Of a DNA stretch of 64,000 nucleotides, positions 43,855 to 53,425 are shown piece by piece (positions within the stretch are counted from its first letter, which is position 1; the number at the start of each line of letters is the position of its first letter). Both the position numbers and the translations under genes were made by a program. The stretch is from positions 806,001 through 870,000 of the forward strand of contig OY723287.1 of the NCBI GenBank assembly GCA_963210315.1, read 5' to 3'. Under the pieces are notes generated by a model, which saw only the letters and a program-made list of their open reading frames with translations, was not told the origin of the DNA and ran no database searches. This stretch comes from Rhynchopus euleeides. Lineage: Eukaryota > Euglenozoa > Diplonemea > Diplonemida > Diplonemidae.

Positions 43855-45762
43855 ATGGGCCCCAGATGGCGCAGATTTGTAGACTTCGCCAAGGTCCAGA
43901 TGCGGGAGAACCAGTTTCTGAGCGCCGGCGTCTGGATCGGCGCCCTCGGGGGTATCGGCGGGGGGCTGTACGTGCTCTGCATCCAGGGGGCCGACATGGC
44001 CAGCAGGGCCTTCTACAGCTCCGTGACAATCCGGAATAAGGACGAGGCATTCCTGTGGGTCACCGGGTGGATCGCGCAGAACTCCGACACCTTCGTCACC
44101 AACAACCGGCTGCAGGTCCGTGTCGGGATCCGGGAAGGCTGGGAGCAATACGGCGACCCCGACTGCGACAACCCTGTCGGCATGGCCGACGCAGGCGAGG
44201 TCCTCTATGAGCCCGACACAGGGGTGCACGTCTTCACCTTTAAAGGGAAGACACTCTGGATGCAGCGCATCACGAAGGAAACCCTCCCACACGGCTACTC
44301 CCGGATACCCTTCACCCCGGAGACCCTCACCCTGACCTGCTTCGGGGGGTGTGACACCCTGAAGGATTTCATCGCGGAGTGCCAGAAGCTTGCGAAGGAG
44401 AAGTCGGCCGACAAGATCCCCCTCTACGTCGCAGACTACAACGACTGGAAGAAGGTCGCCTCCAAACGCTCCCGCCCCCTCGATTCGCTGGTGCTCCCGG
44501 GGGGCGAGCTGGGCGCCGTTATCGACGATGTGAAAAAATTCCTCCACAGCGAGGAGCGCTACCACGACCTGGGGGTTCCCTACCGCCGGGGGTACCTCTT
44601 CCACGGCCCCCCTGGCTCCGGCAAGAGCTCCCTCGCCAGCGGCATCGCCTCTGCGCTGCAGCTCGGCGTCTGCTGCATCTCGCTCAACTCCCGCGGGATG
44701 GACGACACACGCCTTGCCGCGCTCCTCAGGGAGTCGCCCCCAAACTCCCTCCTGCTGCTGGAGGATGTCGACTGCATCTTCCGCCAGCGCGGCGCGGTCC
44801 CCTCCCCCGGGGGTGGAAGCTCTGAGGTATATGTCACATTCTCCGGGCTCCTCAACGCAATCGATGGTGTCGCGTCACAGGAGGGCCGCATCCTCGTCAT
44901 GACGACAAACCACATCGAACATATCGACAAGGCACTGCTGAGGCCCGGGCGGTGCGACTATAAACTGCGCCTGGGTTACGCCACGCCCCACCAAGCCCTC
45001 CGGCTGATGCAGCGGTTCTTCCCGGAGGCGCCCCTCAAAGCCTCCGAGGAGTTCGCCTCGGCAGCGAGATCCGGGACGCTCAGCATGGCGTCGATGCAGT
45101 GCCATCTGCTGCGCAGCGCAACCCCTGAGGCGGCTGCCGCTGCGGCGGCGGAGGAGTCCCTTGCAAACCACGACAGGCAGGCAGATGCGCAGTTCCTGCC
45201 CCTCAGTGCGGCGCAGTTCCTCCGGGAGGTGGGTCTCGCCGGGCAGCTGTGGCCCTTCTACTCCAGAGGGATGAAGTGGGCTTCGGAGATCGATGCCTTT
45301 GCCGAATCTCCCGAGTTTTCCTCAGCGGCATGGCTCTCCGCAGCAGACAAGGAGGCGGTGCAGCGAGGGCTGTCGAGGCGGAAGCAGGAGGAACCCCTGG
45401 TGTCGGAGGCCCAGGTGCGTGCTGCAGCAGCTCAGTGCCAGTGGGAGCCGGATGCGGGGAGTTTGAGTGCCCTGGCAAACCGCGTGGCGGGGAAGGTGGA
45501 GTTTGAGGTGTTCCACGCATTCCTGTCGGGGTGCGGGAGTCTAGCGGAGGCTGCGGCAGGCGCGGCAGAACTGGTGGCGGATCCACAGCCCCTCCCGGAT
45601 GGTGCGTGGAAGGGTGCCCCGGACTGGGGTATGTGTCAGGCAGCCGCGTTGCATGTCGGGTCCGCCCCGCGGCTGTGCTCGCATATTGTCGGGTCCGGAA
45701 AGGATGACTACTCACAGGAGACCCTGTTTGCCGAACTGCGCCAACGGGCGGCGGGGTGTTGA
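43855..45762 (+). CDS. BCS1: BCS1-type mitochondrial AAA ATPase (complex III assembly)
   Basis: Intronless, 635 residues. One membrane helix at about 22-43 (WIGALGGIGGGLYVLCI) is followed by the BCS1-specific domain (about 50-225). The AAA core has Walker A GPPGSGKS at 251-258, Walker B LLLEDVD ending at Asp306, and the second region of homology with TNHIEHIDKALLRPGR, whose arginines are the finger candidates. BCS1 moves the folded Rieske iron-sulfur protein across the inner membrane into complex III. The N-terminal FAKVQMRENQF resembles the BCS1 import region. The protein is about 200 residues longer than yeast or human BCS1. The extra C-terminal part (about 430-635) is acidic/Ala-rich with a SAM-like LREVGLAGQLWPFY stretch and is not part of the normal family. 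Confidence 0.94.
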   Translation: MGPRWRRFVDFAKVQMRENQFLSAGVWIGALGGIGGGLYVLCIQGADMASRAFYSSVTIRNKDEAFLWVTGWIAQNSDTFVTNNRLQVRVGIREGWEQYGDPDCDNPVGMADAGEVLYEPDTGVHVFTFKGKTLWMQRITKETLPHGYSRIPFTPETLTLTCFGGCDTLKDFIAECQKLAKEKSADKIPLYVADYNDWKKVASKRSRPLDSLVLPGGELGAVIDDVKKFLHSEERYHDLGVPYRRGYLFHGPPGSGKSSLASGIASALQLGVCCISLNSRGMDDTRLAALLRESPPNSLLLLEDVDCIFRQRGAVPSPGGGSSEVYVTFSGLLNAIDGVASQEGRILVMTTNHIEHIDKALLRPGRCDYKLRLGYATPHQALRLMQRFFPEAPLKASEEFASAARSGTLSMASMQCHLLRSATPEAAAAAAAEESLANHDRQADAQFLPLSAAQFLREVGLAGQLWPFYSRGMKWASEIDAFAESPEFSSAAWLSAADKEAVQRGLSRRKQEEPLVSEAQVRAAAAQCQWEPDAGSLSALANRVAGKVEFEVFHAFLSGCGSLAEAAAGAAELVADPQPLPDGAWKGAPDWGMCQAAALHVGSAPRLCSHIVGSGKDDYSQETLFAELRQRAAGC

Positions 45763-46863
45763 AAGGAGAGGGTCGAAGGGGAGGAGATAGGGGGGGGGTT
45801 TTTTTTGCGAAAAATTTTAACGGGATGAAATGGGAGTAGGGGGGGGGGTAAAGCCCCTGCTCTATGGATGCGCCACTCTGCCCCATTCCCCCCACTGCCC
45901 CACTCTCGCGTCCCGATGTCTACCCTCTGCGATTGAGTGGGGAAGGGGGAGAGTAGGAGGAGGAGGAGGGGGGGAGGGAGGGGAAGGGAGAGAGAGAAGG
46001 TTCCCCGCTCCCTCCCTCCGTCTTCTTCTTCTTCTTCTTCTACTTCTTCTTCTTTTCTCTCTCTCTCTCTCTCTCTCCCGACCGGACTACAGAAAAAAAA
46101 AGGCCTATTAGAAATGAGAAATGAAGCTCGGGGTGTCAAACCCCTCCCCTCTCCCTCTCCCCATCCCCACCCCCTCCTCCCCCCCTTGCCTCAACCCACA
46201 GCCAGCTCCTACTCCCCCAAGCAGAGACAGCCTCTGCTCGCGATTTTGCCTTCTCTTTTTTTTTTCATCTGCCACTTCACCCCGCCACCCCCCCCCTTCC
46301 TCCCCCAGGCAGAAGGGGGTGTGCGGGTGGGGATTACACACAGCACCGAAGGGGACACCACACCCATCCACCCACCCCCCCCCCCCCACCCCCCCCCCCC
46401 TTTTCACCCTCCCAGCAAGCCTGCGACAGGCGCTTGGGGCAAGGGGTGTGTGTGTTTGCGCGTGGTGGTGGCAAAGGGGGGCGTGAGCCTGCAGAGCCAC
46501 CTCCTCCCTCCTCACCAAAGAAAAGAAAAGAGCACCACCCCCCCCCCCCCCCCCCCCCCTCCCACCGCGCGTTTTCATTTGTTGGAGAGGCGGGGCACTT
46601 CCCGATTTTTTTCTGAGGTTGGTTTTTCCCCCCCCCCCCTCCTCCTCCTCCTCCTCCTTCCCCACCCCCCCCCCCCCCCTGCTTTTCCCAACCAGAAAAG
46701 CAGGCGCATCTGGGGTGAAGGGGAGGGGGTGGTTGGGGGGAGTGGGGGAGTCGGGGGGGGGGGGGGGTCTGTGTGTTGCCCGCTTCTCGCTTCTCTCTTC
46801 ACTCCTCTAAACCCCCTCCCCTCACCCCACCCCCGGTTTCTCTTCTGCTGCTGACCTGCTGTG
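45763..46863. other. Intergenic region, strongly biased tracts
   Basis: TTC and CT microsatellites (46018-46078) and C runs up to about 20 (46538-46560), then TCC repeats and a pyrimidine-rich leader ending TTCTCTTCTGCTGCTGACC just before the kinase start. No gene. Confidence 0.6.
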
Positions 46864-49800
46864 ATGGGATGCTCTGACTCAAAACCCGCACCTGCCGGGC
46901 GGACGAATGGCGCAGCCCCGAAGAAACGCACCGCCGCACAGGGCGCTGCTGTGAAACCTGCTAACACCGCATCAGCAGGAACAGCCACACCGAAGAATGC
47001 TGCAACATCTGGTGCTGCTGCGACGAAGAAAACAGCCCCCTCTCCAGCACCTGCTGCTCGGAAGGATGACCCCGCAGCCTCGGGGCTGAAGGCGCAGGGT
47101 GGTGCCACTGCTGGGGTGGCGCAGGCACGCACCCCTCGCAGGTCTGTCGAGGGGAAGGAGGCAGTGCCTGTGCCTGATAAAAACATCCCCAAGCCGCACC
47201 CGCAGCAGGGCGTGTCGCAGGAGATCCTGCAGCGCACCCCCCGCGGGGCCGCGGGGGGCATGACCTCGTCGGAGGCACTTGTCATGTCGCAGTCGCAGGT
47301 GCCCACACCCACCCCGACGAACGGCTCCCTCTCGCTGCACTACACGGCACACTCCATGTCTGTCCAGTCCCCCGGGAAGCTCGACCCCAACGACACGGCA
47401 CAGTTCTCCAGAAAGTCCTCCGCCCGCTCCTCCCGCGGTGGAGGCCTCGAGCCGCCCCCACCCCTCGACCCCCTCGACGAATCCGACGACGGCGGGAGCG
47501 AGGGGATCCACGTCGCGGCAGAGGACGGAGACTTCGGCACCCTGGGGGTGGACAGTGCTGGCGGTGCGGCTTCGAGGCGCACCCCGAAGGGGCAGGATGG
47601 GCTTGCCTTGGGGGCTTTCCTGGATACGCCGACGGAGGAGGCGCACCGTGACCTGATGCAGGCTGTGGATGGTGCGGACGAGCAGGCGGTGTACAGCCTC
47701 TTGCATGATAAAAAGCTGTCCCCCAACGGGATAGACAAGTACGGCTACACCCCGATCCACAAAGCTGCGTTGCGGAATGAGCCCGAGTCGCTGAATATCC
47801 TGAAGCTCCTCATAAAATACGGCGCGGATGTGAATGCGCTGGATGAGTGGAAGCTGCGCCCCCTCCACGCAGCCGTGCGGCAGAAGAACAAGCCTGCGGT
47901 GGTCGAGCTGCTGACATGCGTCCCGATGGCGGACCCCATGGGCGGGGGGAAGAGCGACCAGTTCTACACACCCATCCACGAGGCGGTGGACAAAGGGCAT
48001 GACGAGATCTTGGAGAAGCTGCTCAACGCCTGCCCCCGCGGTGACAAGTCGCCCTTCCTCTGCTCCACTGCAGAGGGGGAGACGGCGCTGCACATAGCCT
48101 GCAGAAAGGGGCGTTACAAATGCATGGAGATACTTGCCGCACGGATGAAGAGGATTGGGTTGTCCCTCAGCCAGCGCGACTCAGGCGAGCACGGGCATAC
48201 CCCGCTCATAGCTGCGGCAATCGGCGGGAATAAGGAGATCATCGCGAAGCTTGAAAACCTCGGGGTGGATAAGAACGCTGGGAATAACCACGGTGACACC
48301 GCGGTTGCGATTCTCGCAAAGAGGCAGGCGGATGGGATGGGGCCTCCCAACGGGATCCCCTATGACCCGTATGCGAAGCAGGCGGAGACGCCGAAGAGCG
48401 CGAAGAGTAAGAAGGGGCAGTCGCTGCAGTCGACGACGAAGTCGAACAACAGCACCACGAAGGGGCACAACAGCTCTGTGAAGAAGAACACCACCGCGAA
48501 GAAGCGGAACAGCAGGTCCGGGAAGGAGCCTGTGACGCCGACGGGCACGCCTGTGGTGGCCGATATCTCGCGGAGCAGCCCCGTCCCCATCCCGGCTACG
48601 CCGCCCGTCGCGATGGCGCGGCCGGCGAAGAAGCGGAGTGGGTCCTTCTCGCAGACGCTGTCGGACCCTCTGGGGGTGTCCATCTCTGACAACGACCTGG
48701 CGCGTTGGCAGAAGGGGAGGACCCTCGGGAAAGGCGCCTTTGGCGTCGTGTATGAAGGGCTGCTGCGGTATGCTTCTGTCTGGTGGGTTGTCGTCTGGGC
48801 AGGTCAGAAGGGATGTTGGAATCGTGGTTTGTGTGGGTGCTCGCCATGCTGCATGTGTGTCAACTCAAAACGTGTCCAGGGGGGTCTTCGCTACAGGGTG
48901 ATCGTCAGTGCATTTTGGTGCAATTCCTGTTGAATTGGCTGAAAACTGACGAAGTTTGTCGACCAGCGAAGACCCCCCAGGGGGGGGTGTCTGGTTTTAG
49001 GGTTTTGCATTTTTGTGCGCCACACCGCCCCCACCCCCTGCAGAGACGGGACGTTGCTCGCGGTGAAGGTGATCGAGTACAACATGGACGACACGAAGGA
49101 GGCTGAGGCTGTGAAGCAAGAGTTCGTTCTCATCAAGAACATGAGCCACAAGAACATCCTCCAAGTATGCATGGGATGGTGCGCAACAGGGCACACACTG
49201 GTTGGAGGGGTGTGTGGTATCGATGGTCGAAGCAAACCTGTTCGAAGCAAAATCTATGCCATGATCTGCCCCATGATACAAAGCAGATCCGGGGGATTTT
49301 TCTCCACTTTGCCAGCTCAATGTGCTGGGGGGCAGTTGCCCCCCTTTGTTTTGCCTCTATCCCAGCAACGACACACACACCCCTTCCGCAGTACTACGGG
49401 ATCCACATCAACGAAGGGCAGCTGCAGATCTTCATGGAAATGGCGCCAAAGGGCAGCGTGGCCTCGCTTGTGAAGCGCATTGGAGACGCACTGGCTGTAT
49501 GTCATACATGCAAGGGGTTCCGCCAAGCTTTGGCTGCATGTGACCGGAGGGGATTGCCGCCCCCTAAGATTGCCACACAACAGGGCTGCTGCCAGTGTCA
49601 ATACATGTGCATGATCCTCACAGGCCCTCCAACGCCCAAAGCATAGCCACACACACCACATACACGCATGCCCCTCTTTGCCCCAAATCCCAACCCAACC
49701 CTCCCTGCAGGTTCACGTCATCCGCAACTTCACGAAGCAAATCCTGGAGGGGTTGGAGTACCTGCATGACCACGGTGTGATCCACCGTGATATCAAAGGC

Positions 49801-50244
49801 GACAACCTTCTGATCGGTGAGGGCAACGTGATCAAGCTGTGCGACTTCGGCAGCAGCCGGCAGTTCAGCGGCGTCGTCACAGCCGACCGGTGCAACACGC
49901 TCATCGGCACCCCGCTTTGGATGGCACCCGAGGTCATCAACCTCGAGGGGGCGGGTGGGTATGGCGTCAAGGCGGACATCTGGTCGCTGGGCATCACGCA
50001 GATTGAGATGCTCCATTGCACCCCTTGGAAGGATGCCACCACAGAGACGCCCTGGGCGATGATGTTCCACATCGCATCCAGCAACAAGCCGCCGGACGGG
50101 ATCCCCGACACGTGCCACCCCATGCTGCGGTCCTTCATGCTCTGCTGCTTCGAGCGGGATGCCGACAAACGCCCCTCCGCCACCGAGCTTCTCCAACACC
50201 GCTTCCTCTCCTCCCCAGAAGACGAGCTGGAGCGGTGCATCTAG
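46864..50244 (+). CDS. Ankyrin-repeat MAP3K-like protein kinase, predicted N-myristoylated (4 exons)
   Basis: Exons 46864-48767, 49044-49164, 49392-49496 and 49711-50244 join in frame to 887 residues; introns read GTATGC/T...CAG. The start MGCSDSK is a strong N-myristoylation plus palmitoylation signal, so the kinase should be membrane-tethered. Residues 10-255 are disordered, Ala/Lys/Pro-rich. Residues about 258-490 hold four to five ankyrin repeats (GYTPIHKAALR, LRPLHAAVR, FYTPIHEAVD, GETALHIACR, GHTPLIAAA). A basic linker follows, then a complete kinase domain: GKGAFG at 622-627, Lys643, HRD 735-737, DFG 755-757 and GTPLWMAPE. The activation segment and WQKGRTLGKGAFG lead are those of STE11/MEKK-like MAP3Ks. 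Intron 1 contains a MITE-like element. Substrates are unknown. Confidence 0.93.
48881..48976. mobile_element. Intronic MITE-like element, GGGGTCTTCGCTAC family, copy 3
   Basis: Lies in intron 1 of the kinase. The ends GGGGTCTTCGCTAC and AGCGAAGACCCC are inverted, with a possible CCAGG duplication (48876-48880 and 48977-48981). The interior has the shared GTGATCGTCAGTGCATTTT and AAAACTGACGAA but is about 12 bases shorter than copy 1. Confidence 0.8.
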
Positions 50245-50755
50245 ATCAGGGAAGGGGAGTCTCGGGTGTGGTGTGTTGCATTTGGTGGACAGAAAGAGTG
50301 TGTGTGAGTGGGGGGGGGGGGGGGCAGTGTAGGTATAATACAGGTCCCCAAAATCTGCATCCTGTTTAATACAGTTTAATCATAGTGTCATAACGGCCGT
50401 CATGGAGGGAGTGGATTTTCTGAGAATTCACTACCTCAGTTCCCGCTACCGAAATATAAAAACGGCCGTTTTCATGTTTTGTTGGCGAAAAAACGGCCGT
50501 TTTTCCCCCCTCCTATTTTCCTTTGGAGATTCGCCTCCTGCTTACCGTACCGAGCTGAGGAAACACACTTGACAACTCCCTGTTGCCTGCACATGACATT
50601 GGGCACTGCGATTCTCTGTCGACTGTACAAAGAAAAATGGCTTCCGCCCTGCCTGTCGCTCGACAAGCAGCAGACACCCGAGAGCAGAGAGAAGTGTAGC
50701 AGCCCGGTTCGCCCCCGGGTTGTCCCAGAAATCCAGCACACCCTCGGAACGTGGT
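50245..50755. other. Spacer with ACGGCCGT palindromes
   Basis: Starts with a poly-G run (50313-50324) and a short GTTTAATACA repeat (50366-50385). Palindromic ACGGCCGT copies at 50393, 50462 and 50493 are matched by inverted copies at 51965-52050, suggesting subterminal repeats of one element. Confidence 0.5.
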
Positions 50756-52050
50756 GGCCTAGTCGTAGATCACCCAGGCCCTGCTCGTGACCTCCCCGAA
50801 ACAGAGGGGAGGTGGCACCGGAGTTCTGACACCCCTACGACTCATGCGGCCGTACGCGCTCGGGCACAGACGGCGGACCGCAAACCAGAAGGACTTCCCT
50901 GATTCCGTGCCGTCCCACCTTCTGCGCATGCGGTCGCCAGCCCAGGCCAGCTCCCCTGCCAGGGGCACTGGGGGGTCGTACTTCTCCACCTCAGACACTT
51001 TCTCGATGACATTCTCAATGTCGGTGTACACTGCGTCGACAGGGGCACGCCGTTGGCACACCCAGCTGCGCATCGCAGTACTTCTGGAGCAGCGATGCGA
51101 GGGGTGCCGTCAGGCGGACGGCGGCCTGCAGGTGGGACTCGAGTCCAGCGATTTCGTGGGCATCTCTGCCAACCGCAGAAGCGACGCACACGTAGCAGGG
51201 CCGCTGTCCTGCAGCGGGCCCGGAAGATTGTATAAATGCCCGGGGACGTGGTGCAAGGTGCAGATCCACTCAAGCGGTGCAGGTAGTGTGTGTCGGAGAG
51301 AAGCGGGATCGCACGGCCGGTGGTGCCGTCTTGCTCGCCTGCTTCTCCCTCTCAGCTGCGTCAGAGATGTGGCACAGCACATCCTTCAGCGCCAGTGCGG
51401 TCGTGAACCCATCCAGCTGGTGCTGCATATTGCCCGGGATGATCGCCCGTGCCTTCGGGAATAAATCAGCGAAGGCGGTGTCCTTCTCATCCGGGGTGCT
51501 GTCGCCGAGATCAAGGGAAAGCTCTGTCGGAAGAGCCCTGATGCCAGTGAGCGACACCCACCTCTGCCTGCACGGTCATCCACGACACACGTGCCTAGAT
51601 TGGCCGCAACCATGTTCAGCCCCTCCTCGGGACACACTTCTTGACAGCATCATGCACCATGCCAGCCGGTGATCCGGTGAACAACGCACCCCGGGCGATC
51701 CGAAGTTGCAAGCCTGCCACTGAGGGTATCGCACTCCAACAGCGCCAGCTGTTTCCCTGGCTCTGCACTTTCAACGCTGCGTTCTTCTTCTTCTTGATAT
51801 GGCGCGGTCCGTCAAAGTGGTCCACGAAGTCTGAACTCTTCGCATCATACTTGAAGGCGCGCTCACAATGCTTGCTGCAGGGTATCCCTTGCAGTGGGGA
51901 GGCACTCCTGGTGGTGGGATCTCGCCTGCTGACCCACGCCCCATACAAAACTCCCAGGTAAAAAAAACGGCCGTTTTTTAAAATGCTGAAAATCAGCGGC
52001 CGTTTTTGCAAGTCCACAAAATACAAGGGATTTTTTAAAACGGCCGCTAT
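50390..52050 (-). mobile_element. Degraded DNA transposon region with ACGGCCGT subterminal repeats
   Basis: Both ends carry CATARCGGCCG and several ACGGCCGT motifs in inverted arrangement. The minus strand between holds coding-like pieces in different frames. One, at about 51900-51800, has C-x3-C ... HFDGPRH, a zinc-finger-like pattern. Another, at 51557-51270, has FTTALALKDVLCHISDAAE. The frame changes mean the gene is broken or has unseen introns. Composition and the neighbouring BED finger suggest a hAT-like origin. No matching target duplication was found. Confidence 0.4.
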
Positions 52051-52055
52051 GCAAC

Positions 52056-52117
52056 CATGTTTAATACAGTTTAATACAGGTTTAATACAGTTTAAGACAG
52101 TTTAATACAGGTTTTGT
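52056..52117. repeat. GTTTAATACA decamer repeat
   Basis: About five imperfect units. Further arrays at 50366-50385 and 52996-53051 in the same orientation. Confidence 0.85.
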
Positions 52118-52521
52118 ACACTATAGTACCCTTGTGTGCAGGTCATGGGGGCAGAGGGGGTGTCGCTTCTTTGGAGAGGGGGCCCGGCCTGGAAGTAGGG
52201 GTTCTCTACAACACGGCTGAAGATGAACCGACACCAGGCGATGTCGATCATTGCCCTCTCGCTGGCTGAGGGCAGGGGAACACCGAGCGCCATCCGCTTC
52301 GCCGGTCCTGGGCCGTCAGTCCCCGGGGCCTTCCTCTTCGGGGTGGTGGTGGGGGCGTCCGTGGCCTTCTGCTTCACGGCCTCGGGGGCCTTCTCGCAGC
52401 CCCGCAGGTGGCTCTTGAGCCGCGATGCGGACTTCCCCGAGGCGCGCAAGCCACAGTGCTTGCACTTCGTCGCCTCGGTGAACTCACCGTGGCTCCAGCA
52501 GGCAGGACGTCCCCCCGACAT
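52102..52521 (-). pseudogene. BED-type zinc finger fragment, hAT-like transposase N-terminus
   Basis: Reading the minus strand from an ATG at 52521: MSGGRPACWSHG, then C-K-H-C, a 14-residue spacer and H-x3-C (SRLKSHLRGC), a BED zinc finger. A basic Thr/Lys/Pro linker follows, then ASERAMIDIAWCRFIF-SRVVENPYF, the motif that starts the hAT transposase body. The frame then dies in the GTTTAATACA array, so this is only the DNA-binding front end. It may have belonged with the minus-strand pieces at 50.8-52.0 kb, separated by an insertion. Confidence 0.55.
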
Positions 52522-52621
52522 TTTTCCCAGGTGCAAATTTCTCGGGCGCGCTTCGCGCGCCCGAGACTACGCGGAGATGGCCACTCGCATACGCTCAAGG
52601 ACTTGCGAGACAGGCACACGC

Positions 52622-52688
52622 TACAGGGGGGGTCTGGGGGGCGGAGCCCCCCAGCCGCCGGAGGCCACGGTAGTGAGCATCTGTTCCT
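52622..52688 (+). repeat. Dispersed GC hairpin repeat, copy 11
   Basis: Canonical core. A GGGCGCGCTTCGCGCGCCC hairpin lies 60 bases upstream (52544-52562), in the same relative arrangement as inside the 864-bp elements. Confidence 0.85.
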
Positions 52689-53077
52689 TGCACGTGTCAA
52701 CGACTTGCTGCACGAACTTGACAGACAGCTCTTAGACTCAAGGCGGCTCTGCACCGGGGCTGAACATGCTCCCCAGCCAGGAGACCCCATTCCTACTGGT
52801 CCCCAGGGAAATCTCCCCCCGCCCCCGCTAAAAGTGACCCCCCAGGGGGCCCAAACTGCGGGGGGGGGGTCTTTGACCCCCCCCCGACCCCCCTTAGATT
52901 AGGCCCTGTGATGGATAATCCTCCTGTGTGGGGGTCTGTGTGGTGCCGTACCTGCAGTGACAAACGTACCTTGTACTAAACTCAAAAAGCGCCGAGTTTA
53001 ATACAGTTTAATACAGTTTAATACAAACGTGTTTAATACAGTTTAATACAGGGCCTGCCTACACTGGGGGGGGGGGG
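52689..53077. other. Short spacer with decamer repeat
   Basis: Includes C/G runs near 52840-52895 and GTTTAATACA units at 52996-53051. No gene. Confidence 0.5.
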
Positions 53078-53240
53078 TAGGGGGGGTCATAAGCCCCCCT
53101 AAAAACGTACGAAAACCAAAATTTTCAACATACCATCAGAACCGCCCTAATACCTGATCTGACCCGAAAATCCGACCCATACCCCCCCGGAAACTGTCTG
53201 GGGCCCACTTGTGACACCTGATACGCACTTTTGTGATGAT

Positions 53241-53364
53241 TTTTACCACAACAGGGAACCTGTCAGTGTCAAAAAGATAGTAGGCAGCGCTTGGGCAACA
53301 AATTCAACCTCCTCATCAGGCTGCGGAGTTGCTTTTGTTTTGCCCGGATTTGGCGCACAAACAA
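53241..53364. repeat. 124-bp identical repeat, copy 2 (inside E3 left arm)
   Basis: Identical to 16073-16196. The right arm of E3 has only a short unrelated stretch at the matching place, so this piece was inserted into (or lost from) one arm. Confidence 0.85.
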
Positions 53365-53425
53365 AACTAAAAAATGTACCTCAGTTTCGTACCTTGCCTT
53401 TGTACCTGAACCACTCCCGACCGCA

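Noticed and set aside
45830-45905. tRNA-like D-arm (GCAGAGTGGCGCA) on the minus strand
   Set aside because: No matching anticodon stem, T-arm or acceptor stem could be built around it.
46861-46863. GTG start one codon before the kinase ATG
   Set aside because: Eukaryotic start should be the ATG at 46864, which also gives the MGC lipidation signal.
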